Assembly: GCF_002269385.1 (NCBI RefSeq)
Contig: NZ_CP022957.1
Location: forward strand, 1,917,001-1,981,000
Reading direction: 5' to 3'
DNA from: Maribacter cobaltidurans
GTDB taxonomy: Bacteria; Bacteroidota; Bacteroidia; Flavobacteriales; Flavobacteriaceae
DNA length: 64,000 nucleotides
Position numbers and translations under genes: made by a program
Shown here: positions 1-9,003 of the stretch, one piece after another
How positions within the stretch are numbered: the stretch's first letter is position 1
How the letters are laid out: every line of letters begins with the position of its first letter
The notes under the pieces: model-generated
Told to the model about the DNA's origin: nothing
Database searches by the model: none
The model's input: only the letters and a program-made list of their open reading frames with translations

Positions 1-338
1 CAAGACCCAAAGTCACTATGAATCACATGATGACATTAAATCCAGTTCTTGAATATGTCGAAGAAAACCAATTAGACCAAGAAGTGTTAGAACAAGCAGA
101 AGTTCAAGTAAAATACTCAGGTTACATTGAAAAAGAAAAACTAAATGCGGACAAACTTAATAGACTCGAAGCTGTAAGGATTCCAGATGGTTTTGACTAT
201 AAAATATTAAAATCCTTGTCCTTTGAAGCAAGGGAAAAATTAAGTGCAATACAACCTGTTACCATTTCCCAAGCCTCAAGAATTAGTGGTGTAACTCCAA
301 GTGATATTAGTGTATTACTTGTACATCTTGGTCGATAA
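1..338 (+). CDS. mnmG: tRNA uridine-5-carboxymethylaminomethyl(34) synthesis enzyme MnmG, C-terminal part (5' end outside window)
   Basis: The frame is open from the first complete codon (position 3), so the ATG at 18 is internal and the gene starts before the window. The visible ~110 residues match the all-helical C-terminal domain of MnmG/GidA, with the typical SGYIEKE and [12 protein letters not shown] segments and an ending at [12 protein letters not shown]. In the known family MnmG, a FAD enzyme, works with the GTPase MnmE to put a carboxymethylaminomethyl group on wobble U34 of certain tRNAs; the C-terminal domain contacts MnmE and tRNA. The next gene starts 45 nt downstream on the same strand and may be cotranscribed. 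Confidence 0.93.
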   Translation, partial: RPKVTMNHMMTLNPVLEYVEENQLDQEVLEQAEVQVKYSGYIEKEKLNADKLNRLEAVRIPDGFDYKILKSLSFEAREKLSAIQPVTISQASRISGVTPSDISVLLVHLGR

Positions 339-383
339 AATAATTGTTCCACGTGGAACGATCTGTGGAAAATACAACCAACC

Positions 384-1214
384 ATGAAATTGTACCTGAA
401 AACAAAAGATTATTTTAATACCCACGAATCTTTTGATTTAATATACAATCCCGAATTGGATATGCTAATCACTGATCCACAACCAAAGGATTTAGATAAA
501 TATTATTCGAGCGATTACTATATATCCCATAACGATCAGCGTAAATCTATAATAGATAAAATTTATAAATACGTTAAAGATTATAGTTTAAGTAAGAAAT
601 TAAGGTTAATAGATTCGTTGAACACAACTCAAAAAAAACTATTAGATATTGGAGCCGGTACAGGAGATTTCGTTAAAACAATAAATCAAAACTCTTGGAA
701 AGCTGAAGGTATTGAACCAAATATCAATGCCAGGAATCAAGCAAAAAAGAAAAACATTACGCTTCATAAAGATTTTGATACCATAACATATGATGCCTAT
801 GACGTTATTACTTTATGGCATGTGTTAGAACATCTACCTGATTTAGAAAACCAACTTATTAAAATTACTTCACTACTTAAAAAAAACAGTTTCATAATAG
901 TAGCTGTCCCTAACTTCAAATCCTATGACGCTCAACATTACCAAAAATTTTGGGCGGCTTATGACACTCCAAGACATCTATGGCACTTCTCACGCAACTC
1001 AATACCCGCTTTATTACGTAAACATAACATGGAACTCATTGAAACCAAACCTATGTACTTTGATTCCTTTTATGTATCCCTACTATCAGAAAAATACAAA
1101 TCAGGTAAAAACAATTACTTAAAAGGTTTTATGTTAGGATTGATATCTAACATTAAGGCACTATACACAAAAGAATACTCCTCACTAATTTATATATTAA
1201 AAAAGACCCAATAA
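384..1214 (+). CDS. class I SAM-dependent methyltransferase (Methyltransf_23-like)
   Basis: The 276-aa protein has a clear SAM-binding motif I (LLDIGAGTGDF, residues ~86-96), an acidic residue after strand 2 (GIEPN, ~109-113) and a WHVLEHLPD segment (~145-153) typical of Methyltransf_23/UbiG-like enzymes. It has no signal peptide or membrane segment, so it is cytosolic. The substrate cannot be read from the sequence; relatives act on small molecules or on cell-surface polysaccharide intermediates. It follows mnmG by 45 nt on the same strand. The fold is certain, the substrate unknown. Confidence 0.85.
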   Translation: MKLYLKTKDYFNTHESFDLIYNPELDMLITDPQPKDLDKYYSSDYYISHNDQRKSIIDKIYKYVKDYSLSKKLRLIDSLNTTQKKLLDIGAGTGDFVKTINQNSWKAEGIEPNINARNQAKKKNITLHKDFDTITYDAYDVITLWHVLEHLPDLENQLIKITSLLKKNSFIIVAVPNFKSYDAQHYQKFWAAYDTPRHLWHFSRNSIPALLRKHNMELIETKPMYFDSFYVSLLSEKYKSGKNNYLKGFMLGLISNIKALYTKEYSSLIYILKKTQ

Positions 1215-1391
1215 TCAATATAAAGCTAATTAAGACATAATAATTAATCTAGATAGGAGATACCTTTCCTTATCCTAGAAAGTCTCTTAAAAATTAAATA
1301 AAAGTCTTTTTTATAATAGTTAAAGTCTATTTAAATTTTAAAAACCATAAACTAAATACATAGTTAATATAAAATTAAGGGAAAGCTGATA

Positions 1392-1425
1392 TTTGTCCTT
1401 TTTATAAAAAGCTTTGCTACTTTTG
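1392..1425 (+). promoter_or_regulatory. Bacteroidota-type promoter of the OmpH-like gene
   Basis: TTTG at 1392-1395 is followed after 22 nt by TACTTTTG at 1418-1425, a full match to the Bacteroidota -7 consensus TAnnTTTG with a -33 TTTG. The ATG of the OmpH-like gene lies 20 nt further at 1445. Confidence 0.7.
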
Positions 1426-1444
1426 CAAACTAAAATAAACATAG

Positions 1445-1951
1445 ATGAAAAAAATAATATTTGGCCTGTCACTTTTGATATTAGCCTCTTGCCAACAAGA
1501 AAAAATTGCGTTTGTAGATAATGTTAAACTTATGAATGAATATCAAGAGAAAATTGATATTGAAACAAAATTTAAAGAAAAAGCAGAAGTACTGGCTAAA
1601 AAAAGGGACAGTATATCTCAAGCATTTCAAGCAGAGGCTTCAGAATTTCAATCAAGGGCCCAAAGCATGTCCCAAACAAAGGCTCAACAAGAATACGCAC
1701 AATTTCAGCAAAGAGGGCAGCAAATGGGACAACAATTACAGATGGAAGATCAACAACTACAATTGTCCGGTCAAACAGAAATGGATAGTGTCGTTGCCAA
1801 AGTAAAAAAAGAAATAGAATCTTATGGAAAAAATAATGGGTACAGTTACATCCTTGGTGGAGGTGACGGCGGTAGTGTACTCTACGGAAAAGATACTTAT
1901 GATATAACCAATGAAATCATAGAATTGTTAAATTCCAAGTACAAAAAGTAA
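1445..1951 (+). CDS. OmpH/Skp-family periplasmic chaperone-like lipoprotein
   Basis: The 168-aa protein begins with a lipoprotein signal (lipobox LASC, Cys16). The mature part starts with the KIAFVDNVKLMNEYQE strand typical of OmpH/Skp, continues as a long charged and Gln-rich helical region (~35-115) and ends with the conserved YSYILGGGDGGSVLYG...DIT segment. Skp-family proteins are trimeric, tentacle-shaped periplasmic chaperones for outer-membrane proteins; here a lipid anchor is predicted. It has its own strong promoter and a terminator at 1972-2001. Confidence 0.88.
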   Translation: MKKIIFGLSLLILASCQQEKIAFVDNVKLMNEYQEKIDIETKFKEKAEVLAKKRDSISQAFQAEASEFQSRAQSMSQTKAQQEYAQFQQRGQQMGQQLQMEDQQLQLSGQTEMDSVVAKVKKEIESYGKNNGYSYILGGGDGGSVLYGKDTYDITNEIIELLNSKYKK

Positions 1952-1971
1952 TCCATTAGATAGTACCCAAT

Positions 1972-2001
1972 AAAAAAGGACCTAATTTATGGTCCTTTTT
2001 T
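1972..2001. terminator. bidirectional intrinsic terminator
   Basis: A perfect 11-bp stem (AAAAAAGGACC, 1972-1982; GGTCCTTTTTT, 1991-2001) with an 8-nt loop has U-tracts in both directions. It lies between the convergent OmpH-like and LysE-like genes and overlaps the stop codon of the latter. Confidence 0.85.
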
Positions 2002-2674
2002 ATTGCGCTATATTTTCAATACGCTTCTCTAAGTTGAATCTATCTTTAGGTATAAACCCCTTAATTATCAGTACAACTCCACACACTATTAATATAATAG
2101 CTATTCCCTTTTTAATTAAACGAATGCGTTTACCAGTAAGTTTCTTTTTTAGCTGTTTGGCCAACAATATTTTAAAAAGATCCGTGACGAAATAAGCAAG
2201 AAGCATAGTACTAAAAAAAACACGGATTCTATTCGGCTCATTATCCAGACTCGGACCGACTATAATAATAACGCCTAGCCAAAATACCAATACCCCAATA
2301 TTGATAAAATTCAAAAGAAAACCCTTTACAAAAAGACTTAAATAATCACTCCTCTTTGTTTTGGCGTTAATAGGTAAATCCGAAGTTCGCCCTGAACCTT
2401 GTTTAAAAAAGATAGTAATACCATAAACTAACAAAATAACCCCACCAAAAACATATAGCCCCGGTTGATTACTCAGATTCTCAAGTAACTGATAACTGCT
2501 AAAATAAGCTATGGTAATAAAGACAACATCGGCCAGGATAACACCCAAATCAAAAACAAGGGCTGCCCTAAAACCTTTAATTGCACTTGTTTCTAACAGT
2601 ACAAAGAACACAGGACCCACCATAAAGCTCAATATAAAGCCTAATGGTATTGCCGCATGTATATCTTCCCACAT
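2000..2674 (-). CDS. LysE family translocator
   Basis: The 224-aa protein has about six hydrophobic segments with the LysE/RhtB pattern: an N-terminal GFILSFMVGPVFF segment, a GLYVFGGVILLVYG helix pair, and a central charged loop (~90-110). LysE-type exporters move amino acids or related metabolites out of the cell through the inner membrane; the substrate cannot be inferred. It lies 7 nt downstream of the DUF2807 gene and is probably cotranscribed with it. Confidence 0.85.
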   Translation of the reverse strand: MWEDIHAAIPLGFILSFMVGPVFFVLLETSAIKGFRAALVFDLGVILADVVFITIAYFSSYQLLENLSNQPGLYVFGGVILLVYGITIFFKQGSGRTSDLPINAKTKRSDYLSLFVKGFLLNFINIGVLVFWLGVIIIVGPSLDNEPNRIRVFFSTMLLAYFVTDLFKILLAKQLKKKLTGKRIRLIKKGIAIILIVCGVVLIIKGFIPKDRFNLEKRIENIAQ

Positions 2675-2681
2675 TTATAAA

Positions 2682-3365
2682 CTACATTCTTTTTATGCTA
2701 CCCCCAAAAACCGTCTTCTCTTCCAGTTTTGGTGGATTACCATAAACCAAAACCTCTCCCCCCGCCTTTACAGCAGCCTTTACATACTCACTGGCATAAA
2801 TTTCAGCTCGTGAACCGGCATTGACGTTCACGGTTGAAAATTTTGTCTTTAAGGACTTACCCTCATAAACACCACCAGTATTGATTTGAACATCCTGAAG
2901 ATTGGATGTACCCGTAGCCTTTACTATACCTCCTGAAACGGATTTAATCAACAACTGCTCAACTTCGGTGGATACATTAACCTCTCCGCCCTCTTGGGCC
3001 TTAAGTTCTAGAATGTCCTGAATAATTGTTCCCTCAGAAACAATTCTTGCATCTTCGTTTACATCAATCACCATTATATCATCAGTATAATACAAATCCA
3101 CAAAAGTTTTATATCCTCTAAAGAATTTGGTTAACTGCATCCTAATCTTTAGGATACCGTCATTGTTCACGATAGCCACTTTATCCGTACTCTCACCTGA
3201 AATTACGGCCTTGTTCTCCGTGGACCTTATAAGATTGATAGAAATACCATCAAAACCCTTTAGTTCAACAAACTTTTCAAGGCTTTGTGTTAAAGTATTG
3301 TCTTGAGCAGGCACCATATACCCAAGAAACATAATAACTAATAACAATAAACGCTTCATTAACAT
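2682..3365 (-). CDS. DUF2807 (putative auto-transporter adhesin, head GIN domain) protein
   Basis: The 227-aa protein has an N-terminal signal peptide ending near VPAQ; translation may start at the second Met (3359). The remainder is beta-rich with repeating turns (DARIVSEGTI, EGGEVNVSTEVEQL, NAGSRAEIYAS), the pattern of DUF2807 beta-helix proteins common in Bacteroidota. It is probably exported; its molecular role is unknown. It lies between rnr (67 nt upstream) and the LysE-like gene. Confidence 0.8.
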   Translation of the reverse strand: MLMKRLLLLVIMFLGYMVPAQDNTLTQSLEKFVELKGFDGISINLIRSTENKAVISGESTDKVAIVNNDGILKIRMQLTKFFRGYKTFVDLYYTDDIMVIDVNEDARIVSEGTIIQDILELKAQEGGEVNVSTEVEQLLIKSVSGGIVKATGTSNLQDVQINTGGVYEGKSLKTKFSTVNVNAGSRAEIYASEYVKAAVKAGGEVLVYGNPPKLEEKTVFGGSIKRM

Positions 3366-3433
3366 GGTTTAACACCTGAAATTCAGGTTTTTGATACAAG
3401 GATTCCTATGAATCAAAATTCATTCCAAAACTA

Positions 3434-5620
3434 CTAGTTCTTACCAATAAGGGAAAAATCCAGATGACGCTTTATCAAATCAGTGCTCTTTACCATAACG
3501 ATAACTTCATCACCCAATTGATACATTTTCTTTGTTCTTTCCCCAACGATGGCATATTGTTTCTCGTCAAAGATATAATAATCTCCCTTTATGTCCCTGA
3601 TACGCACCATACCCTCACACTTATTATCAATAATCTCTACGTAAATACCCCATTCCGTAACCCCACTGATTACACCAACAAATTCCTCATCCTTATGGTC
3701 TTCCATAAATTTAATCTGCATGTATTTAACGGAATCGCGTTCTGCATTCGCTGCCAAGCCTTCCATATCCGATGAGTGCTTACATTTTTCTTCGTATTTA
3801 TCTGCCTTAACGGAACTACCACCATCTAAATAGTGTTGTAACAACCTATGAACCATAACATCTGGATACCTTCTGATAGGTGAGGTAAAATGGGTATAAT
3901 AGTCGAATGCCAAACCATAGTGACCAATATTATCCACGGTATAAATAGCCTTGCTCATACTCCTTATCGCCAAGGTATCCACCAAATTTTGCTCCTTTTG
4001 TCCCTTAACATCCTCTAAAAGTTTGTTCAATGAAGCACTGATGGTTTTCTTATCCTTAAAATTCAATTTATGTCCAAACTTAGAAACGATACCGTTCAAG
4101 GCAATTAGTTTATCCTCATCCGGATCATCATGGACCCGATACACAAAGGTTTTTTTAGGCTTCTGTTTTCCTATGAACTCCGCCACCTTTCTATTGGCCA
4201 GCAACATAAATTCCTCTATGAGCTTATTGGCATCCTTGGATTGCTTAAAATAAACTCCTACAGGTTCATTATTTTCATTAAGATTAAAACGAACCTCAAC
4301 CTTATCAAATGAGATTGCCCCCTGGTCCATACGCTTTTTACGCATAATCTTAGCAAGACGGTCCATCGTCAATGTGGCCTCCACAATTTCCTCATCAACA
4401 GTATAGGCTCCCTCTCGTATTGAGATATCTTTAGGTATCTTACCCTTTTTCGTCTCTATAATATGCTGAGCTTCCTCATAGGCAAAGCGCTCATTTGAAT
4501 TTATCACCGTCCTTCCGAACCATTGATTTCTTAGAATAGCATTTTTATCCAATTCGAAAATAGCCGAGAATGTATACTTTTCCTCCTTAGGTCTTAAGGA
4601 ACAGGCATTGTTGGACAACACCTCCGGTAACATAGGTACCACGCGGTCTACCAAATACACGGAAGTAGCCCTATCATAGGCCTCATCGTCCAAAATGGTA
4701 TCCGTTTTTAAATAATGTGAAACATCCGCAATATGAATTCCTATTTCATAATTTCCGTTTTCTAATTCAGAAAATGAAAGGGCATCATCAAAATCCTTCG
4801 CATCCTTTGGATCAATCGTAAAGGTTAAGACATCTCGCATATCCCTCCGCTTGGCAATTTCATCGGCTTGTATACTTGTATCCAAACTATCCGCAAATCG
4901 TTCTACTTCTACAGGAAATTCATAAGGCAAACCATATTCGGCCAAAATGGAATGTATTTCCGTATTGTGCTCTCCAGGTCTACCCAAAACTTCGGTTATC
5001 TTTCCGTATGGTGAATCCACACCATCGGGCCAATCCATCAATTCTACAATAACCTTGTCCCCATCCTTAGCTCCGTTCAATTTGTCCTGAGTAATAAAAA
5101 TATCCGTGTACATTCTAAAATCAGTAGGTCGTACAAAGGCAAAAGTCTTTTGCATATCAACAATACCCACGAACGTATTCTTATACCGTTCAATCACTTT
5201 TGCGATTTCACCCTCAACCTTTTTGCTTTTCTTCCTGGGGTGGATGTATACCTCAACGATATCCTTATGGAAAGCTTTATTTATCTTATTATTTGGGATA
5301 AAGATATCATCCTCCATACCCTCTACTATAATATAAGCATTTCCACGCCCGGTAATATCTACCTGTCCTTTGTGGTAGGTTTTAGTATCTTCCAAAACCT
5401 GATAATTACCTATAGATATTTCCTGAATCCTCTTTTTCTCCTTTAATTCCACCAAGCGCTTGATCAACGTATTTCTATCTTGGGCTTCCGTAACCCCAAT
5501 TTTGGCAGCTATTTGTTTGTAGTTGAAACTTTTTTTGGGCTCCTTCTCCAATACGGTAAAAATCCCCTTTGTAATTTCGTTCTTTCTATGGTTTCTACTC
5601 TTCTTATTTCTCTTAGACAT
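3434..5620 (-). CDS. rnr: ribonuclease R
   Basis: The 728-aa protein has the domain order of RNase R: an N-terminal winged-helix region (~15-65), two cold-shock OB domains, an RNB catalytic domain with the acidic metal-binding cluster (TIDPKDAKDFDDALSF, ~268-283) and the HYTHFTSPIRRYPDVMVHR signature, and a C-terminal S1 domain (~630-715). RNase R is a processive 3'-5' exonuclease that degrades structured RNA. Its length is normal. It is transcribed away from the AT-rich gap upstream. Confidence 0.95.
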   Translation of the reverse strand: MSKRNKKSRNHRKNEITKGIFTVLEKEPKKSFNYKQIAAKIGVTEAQDRNTLIKRLVELKEKKRIQEISIGNYQVLEDTKTYHKGQVDITGRGNAYIIVEGMEDDIFIPNNKINKAFHKDIVEVYIHPRKKSKKVEGEIAKVIERYKNTFVGIVDMQKTFAFVRPTDFRMYTDIFITQDKLNGAKDGDKVIVELMDWPDGVDSPYGKITEVLGRPGEHNTEIHSILAEYGLPYEFPVEVERFADSLDTSIQADEIAKRRDMRDVLTFTIDPKDAKDFDDALSFSELENGNYEIGIHIADVSHYLKTDTILDDEAYDRATSVYLVDRVVPMLPEVLSNNACSLRPKEEKYTFSAIFELDKNAILRNQWFGRTVINSNERFAYEEAQHIIETKKGKIPKDISIREGAYTVDEEIVEATLTMDRLAKIMRKKRMDQGAISFDKVEVRFNLNENNEPVGVYFKQSKDANKLIEEFMLLANRKVAEFIGKQKPKKTFVYRVHDDPDEDKLIALNGIVSKFGHKLNFKDKKTISASLNKLLEDVKGQKEQNLVDTLAIRSMSKAIYTVDNIGHYGLAFDYYTHFTSPIRRYPDVMVHRLLQHYLDGGSSVKADKYEEKCKHSSDMEGLAANAERDSVKYMQIKFMEDHKDEEFVGVISGVTEWGIYVEIIDNKCEGMVRIRDIKGDYYIFDEKQYAIVGERTKKMYQLGDEVIVMVKSTDLIKRHLDFSLIGKN

Positions 5621-6156
5621 TAAAGTTTCTATTTATCGGAAAATTACGAATTATAATCCAGTAGCGAGGATTATATCCATTTCATAGTTGTTATCAACAT
5701 ATAATACATACTCATCTTTTTTTCTTTAAAATTTAAAATTAAAATGATGGTTATGATAGATTGTTAATATGGGGTAAAACTTATTTTAAGAATACTTGAT
5801 TTTGTTAGATACTAATAGTTATTTACACATTATGAATAAAAAATAACCGTGAAAATCAAGATATTAAATAAGTTATCAGCAAGCGTTGATAACCTATTTA
5901 AACATGTATTTATTAATAAGTTTAAGTAAATTTAATGTTAACTAAGGAATAGAATTTTTTAAAAACCTACTTACAGTTTCTAATATCATTTTTGGTTTTG
6001 TACAAAAAAGGATTGTATTGTAAAAAATTCCCGTTCAAAGCAAATTTAGAATTGCTTAGTTGTTAACATATTATTAGCGTCTTACAACCAATTTCCAACC
6101 TCTAATAAACAGTGTAAATTCAACTTTAGGAAAACTATGTTGTAAACCTATGATTT
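5621..6156. other. AT-rich gene-free stretch between divergent rnr and rpiB
   Basis: No credible ORF is present. The stretch is very AT-rich and has several sequences resembling DnaA boxes, such as TTATCAACA at 5691-5699 (one mismatch to TTATCCACA) and TTATCAGC/GTTGATAA as an imperfect inverted repeat at 5873-5892. It must also hold the rnr promoter. Whether it is more than a regulatory gap cannot be told by eye. Confidence 0.5.
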
Positions 6157-6188
6157 TTTGTGGTCAACATAGGGAAGTTGTACCTTTA
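6157..6188 (+). promoter_or_regulatory. promoter of the rpiB operon
   Basis: TTTG at 6157-6160 and TACCTTTA at 6181-6188 are 20 nt apart, close to TTTG/TAnnTTTG. The position shows that the upstream ATG at 6160 is not the start of rpiB. Confidence 0.6.
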
Positions 6189-6246
6189 TGGCTATTATAA
6201 TTCCCCCAATGCCTACAATAGGAGTTTTATATTAAAAAACTTTATT

Positions 6247-6678
6247 ATGAAAATAGCTATAGGAAACGATCATGCGGGTACAGATTATAAACTTGCCGTC
6301 ATAGGTCTTTTAAGGTCCATGGACATTGAAGTAATCAACTATGGAACGGACGGTTCAGATAGTGTTGATTATCCTGATTTTGTACATCCGGTCGCCCAGG
6401 ATGTGGAAGATGGCAAAGTGGATTACGGTATTATTATCTGTGGTAGTGGAAACGGTGCTTCCATGACGGCCAACAAACATCAAAAAGTAAGGGCCGCCTT
6501 GTGTTGGACCAAGGAAATTGTGGAATTGGCCAGGGAACACAACAATGCGAATATTCTAAGTTTACCAGCCAGGTATATCGCTTTACAACAGGCCTTGGAA
6601 ATGGTAGAGGTCTTTTTAAAAACCCCGTTTGCAGGTGGACGGCACGAGAGAAGAATAGAGAAGATACCTTGTAGTTAA
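6247..6678 (+). CDS. rpiB: ribose 5-phosphate isomerase B
   Basis: The 143-aa protein beginning MKIAIGNDHAG is a full-length RpiB/LacA-type isomerase. It has Asp8-His9, the catalytic Cys65 in ICGSGNGASMTANK, and the NILSLPARYI segment. RpiB interconverts ribose 5-phosphate and ribulose 5-phosphate in the pentose phosphate pathway. An in-frame ATG at 6160 would add 29 residues, but these are not family-like and the promoter at 6157-6188 overlaps them, so 6247 is chosen. It is the first gene of an operon with the CDF transporter 7 nt downstream. Confidence 0.93.
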   Translation: MKIAIGNDHAGTDYKLAVIGLLRSMDIEVINYGTDGSDSVDYPDFVHPVAQDVEDGKVDYGIIICGSGNGASMTANKHQKVRAALCWTKEIVELAREHNNANILSLPARYIALQQALEMVEVFLKTPFAGGRHERRIEKIPCS

Positions 6679-6685
6679 TAGGTAT

Positions 6686-7606
6686 ATGGGCCACAATCAC
6701 CATAATCACGCTCATGGGCATGCCCATCCACAAGTAGAGGGTAAGAACCTTGTTATTTCCATATTCTTAAATATTCTAATTACCGCCTCTCAGGTTGTAG
6801 GAGGTATCATTTCGGGCAGTCTTTCCTTACTTTCTGATGCCCTTCATAATTTTAGTGATGTTTTATCGCTTATCGTTAGTTATATAGCCAACGTACTTTC
6901 CAAAAAAAAAGCATCTACTACTAAAACGTTTGGTTATAAAAGAGCGGAAATAATTGCGGCCTTTGTTAATTCGGCTACACTAATGGTCGTTGCGGTTCTA
7001 TTGATTAAGGAAGCTATTGAACGTTTTATTACTCCCCAGGAAGTAGAATCTGATTTGGTTATTTGGCTTTCCCTTTTAGGTATAGTAGCCAATGGTTTTA
7101 GCGTCTTTCTTATTAAAAAGGATTCTGATAAAAACATGAATATGAAATCTGCCTATCTTCATTTATTAACGGATATGCTGGCTTCCGTAGCCGTTTTAAT
7201 TGGGGGATTGTTGATGAAGTTCTACGAACTATATTGGGTAGATCCCTTGTTGACTTTTATCATTGCCGTCTATTTGATTTATATGGGATTTGATCTTTTA
7301 AAGGATTCTACCCGTGTTCTTATGCTTTTTACACCAAATACTGTTCAGGTACAACAGATTGTGGATACGATATCCAGTTTGGATGACGTTAAAAATGTAC
7401 ATCATGTACATCTGTGGCAATTGAACGAAAACCAAATTCATTTAGAAGCCCATATAGATTTTAGTGAGGATATAAAGCTTTCAGAATTCGATAAAATTTT
7501 AGAAGATATAGAAGAAGAATTATACCATAAGCACGGAATAAACCATGTCAATATTCAGCCCGAATTTGGTAAGTGTGACAATAAACATGTCATTGTTCAG
7601 GATTGA
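6686..7606 (+). CDS. cation diffusion facilitator (zinc-type) transporter
   Basis: The 306-aa protein starts with a His-rich segment (residues 2-14) and has six predicted membrane helices plus a cytoplasmic C-terminal domain (VHHVHLWQLN). The intramembrane metal site is visible as Asp/His pairs: SLLSDALHNFSD (His54, Asp58) and HLLTDMLAS (His159, Asp163). The HD-HD set is typical of Zn-CDF proteins such as ZitB/CzcD, which export Zn2+ in exchange for protons. It is the second gene of the rpiB operon. Confidence 0.92.
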   Translation: MGHNHHNHAHGHAHPQVEGKNLVISIFLNILITASQVVGGIISGSLSLLSDALHNFSDVLSLIVSYIANVLSKKKASTTKTFGYKRAEIIAAFVNSATLMVVAVLLIKEAIERFITPQEVESDLVIWLSLLGIVANGFSVFLIKKDSDKNMNMKSAYLHLLTDMLASVAVLIGGLLMKFYELYWVDPLLTFIIAVYLIYMGFDLLKDSTRVLMLFTPNTVQVQQIVDTISSLDDVKNVHHVHLWQLNENQIHLEAHIDFSEDIKLSEFDKILEDIEEELYHKHGINHVNIQPEFGKCDNKHVIVQD

Positions 7607-7619
7607 GTTATTTTAACCC

Positions 7620-8045
7620 ATGAAAATCTATAAATCAAAAATTAGTTGGGGACTTTTATTCTTTCCGATGCTGCCTTTTTTAGGAATCATCGTGTACATG
7701 ATGGTAAAAGGGGAAGAACCTTTGGCAATCCTTACGACTTCTTTTATTTTTTTACTCGTGGGATTGTGCATTTTATATCTATTGATTACTACGGAATATT
7801 CCATCGATAAAGAAAGGCTGTTTATAAAATGTGGTTTTATCTACAGAAAGCATCTTGATATTTCAAGAATCCGATCGGTTAAAAGAACAAGCAGTATGTT
7901 CTCCGCTCCCGCGGCATCCTTGGACCGGATACAGATTGCCTATGATTCTTTTGGTATATTGATCATATCCCCCAAGGACAAGGAAAACTTTGTACAAGAT
8001 TTAATAGTAATCAATCCTGATATAAAAGACTACGTGAACCTATGA
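7620..8045 (+). CDS. small membrane protein with bacterial PH domain (bPH type)
   Basis: The 141-aa protein has two hydrophobic helices (~10-28 and ~36-56) followed by a soluble domain with the pattern YSIDKERLFIKCGFIYRKHLDISRIRSVKRT, typical of bacterial PH domains (DUF1200-like). No catalytic residues are evident. The family has no settled function. Its stop overlaps the ATG of the next gene by 4 nt, so the two are translationally coupled. Confidence 0.75.
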   Translation: MKIYKSKISWGLLFFPMLPFLGIIVYMMVKGEEPLAILTTSFIFLLVGLCILYLLITTEYSIDKERLFIKCGFIYRKHLDISRIRSVKRTSSMFSAPAASLDRIQIAYDSFGILIISPKDKENFVQDLIVINPDIKDYVNL

Positions 8046-8488
8046 AGATATATACCAAACCCTTTGATGCCTTGACCATACAGGAACTATATGCCTTGTT
8101 GCAATTACGTAGCGAAGTTTTTGTGGTGGAGCAAGATTGCGTGTACCAAGATTTGGACGGGAAGGATACTAAGGCCATTCATGTGATAGGAAAAAAGGGA
8201 AATAAAATTGTTGCCTATACCCGTGTTTTTGCTCCGGGGGACTATTTTCCCGAAGCTAGTATTGGTAGGGTAGTGGTAAAAAAAGACCAAAGGCAATATG
8301 GGTATGGAAAAACGATTATGGAAGCTTCCATAAAGGCTATTGAAGAAGAACTCCATACCAAGACCATTAGAATTTCTGCTCAGACCTATCTCTTAAAATT
8401 TTATAATTCGCTTGGTTTCCAAGCTGAAGGGAAAGAATATTTAGAAGACGGTATTCCGCATGTTTCCATGGTGCGGGTAGAATTTTAA
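8042..8488 (+). CDS. GNAT family N-acetyltransferase, ElaA type
   Basis: The 148-aa protein follows the ElaA pattern: LYALLQLRSEVFVVEQDCVYQDLDGKD near the N-terminus, then the acetyl-CoA pyrophosphate-binding region (SIGRVVVKKDQRQYGYGKTIME, ~77-98) and the ISAQTYLLKFYNSLGF motif. GNAT enzymes transfer acetyl from acetyl-CoA to an amine; the substrate of ElaA proteins is not established. It is the last gene of the rpiB-CDF-PH-ElaA operon. Confidence 0.9.
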   Translation: MKIYTKPFDALTIQELYALLQLRSEVFVVEQDCVYQDLDGKDTKAIHVIGKKGNKIVAYTRVFAPGDYFPEASIGRVVVKKDQRQYGYGKTIMEASIKAIEEELHTKTIRISAQTYLLKFYNSLGFQAEGKEYLEDGIPHVSMVRVEF

Positions 8489-8577
8489 GGTTGAAAAGGG
8501 GTTCTATTAACGAGCGTTATTCATAAAAAGGAAGTATGATTTATATTCATACGTTGATAATAATTTAGAAAAATCTT

Positions 8578-8687
8578 ATGCTTTATTTATTTATTGGAGT
8601 TTTTATCTTAATTGTGATTGTTTTCTTTGTATCAAAGAACAAATCAAAAAAGGATAAAAAAAATAAGCCTGTAGCCTTCCCTAAAAA
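8578..8687 (+). pseudogene. 5' part of an IS-interrupted gene for a single-pass membrane protein
   Basis: An ATG at 8578 opens a frame for an N-terminal membrane helix (YLFIGVFILIVIVFFV) followed by a Lys-rich segment. The frame runs into the left end of the IS3 element and stops at a TAA (8698-8700) inside it, giving a 40-aa product. If the IS (8688-9874) and a 3-nt target duplication are removed, this frame joins exactly the open frame beginning at 9876, giving a protein of about 185 aa. No family was recognised. Confidence 0.65.
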
Positions 8688-8736
8688 TAGGACAGCTTAA
8701 AATTAGAATTTTCTAACTTTAAATTTTAACTGTCAT

Positions 8737-9003
8737 ATGAAAAAAAGCAAGTTTACCGAGAGCCAGATCATCAAGGCATTAAAAGAGAACGAACAAGGAA
8801 GAAGTGTCGGGGACATCTCCCGCGAGATGGGTGTTGACAAGAGCACCTTTTACTATTGGAGGAAGAAGTACGGGGGCATGGAAGTGGCCCATATGAAGCG
8901 GCTCAAAGAGCTCGAGGATGAGAACCGCAAGCTCAAACAGATGTACGCCGATGTAAGTCTGGACGTTCGTATGTTAAAGGATGTACTGTCAAAAAAGTTC
9001 TAG
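8737..9003 (+). CDS. IS3-family transposase OrfA (helix-turn-helix)
   Basis: The 88-aa protein has a helix-turn-helix (FTESQIIKALKENEQGRSVGDISREMGVDKSTFYYWRKK, quoted here only by its limits, residues ~5-44) and a C-terminal leucine-zipper-like helix (LKELEDENRKLKQMYAD). The GGMEV motif after the HTH resembles the IS407 group. OrfA binds the element's ends and can limit transposition when made alone. The frame ends just past a slippery A_AAA_AAG site. Confidence 0.92.
   Translation: MKKSKFTESQIIKALKENEQGRSVGDISREMGVDKSTFYYWRKKYGGMEVAHMKRLKELEDENRKLKQMYADVSLDVRMLKDVLSKKF
8991..8997 (+). other. -1 programmed ribosomal frameshift site A_AAA_AAG
   Basis: AAAAAAG is in the canonical X_XXY_YYZ phase of the OrfA frame (A8991, AAA 8992-8994, AAG 8995-8997), two codons before the OrfA stop. 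A -1 slip enters the OrfB frame, which is open from here to 9875. Confidence 0.85.

Noticed and set aside
6160..6246. N-terminal extension of rpiB
   Set aside because: It is not family-like and overlaps the promoter at 6157-6188.
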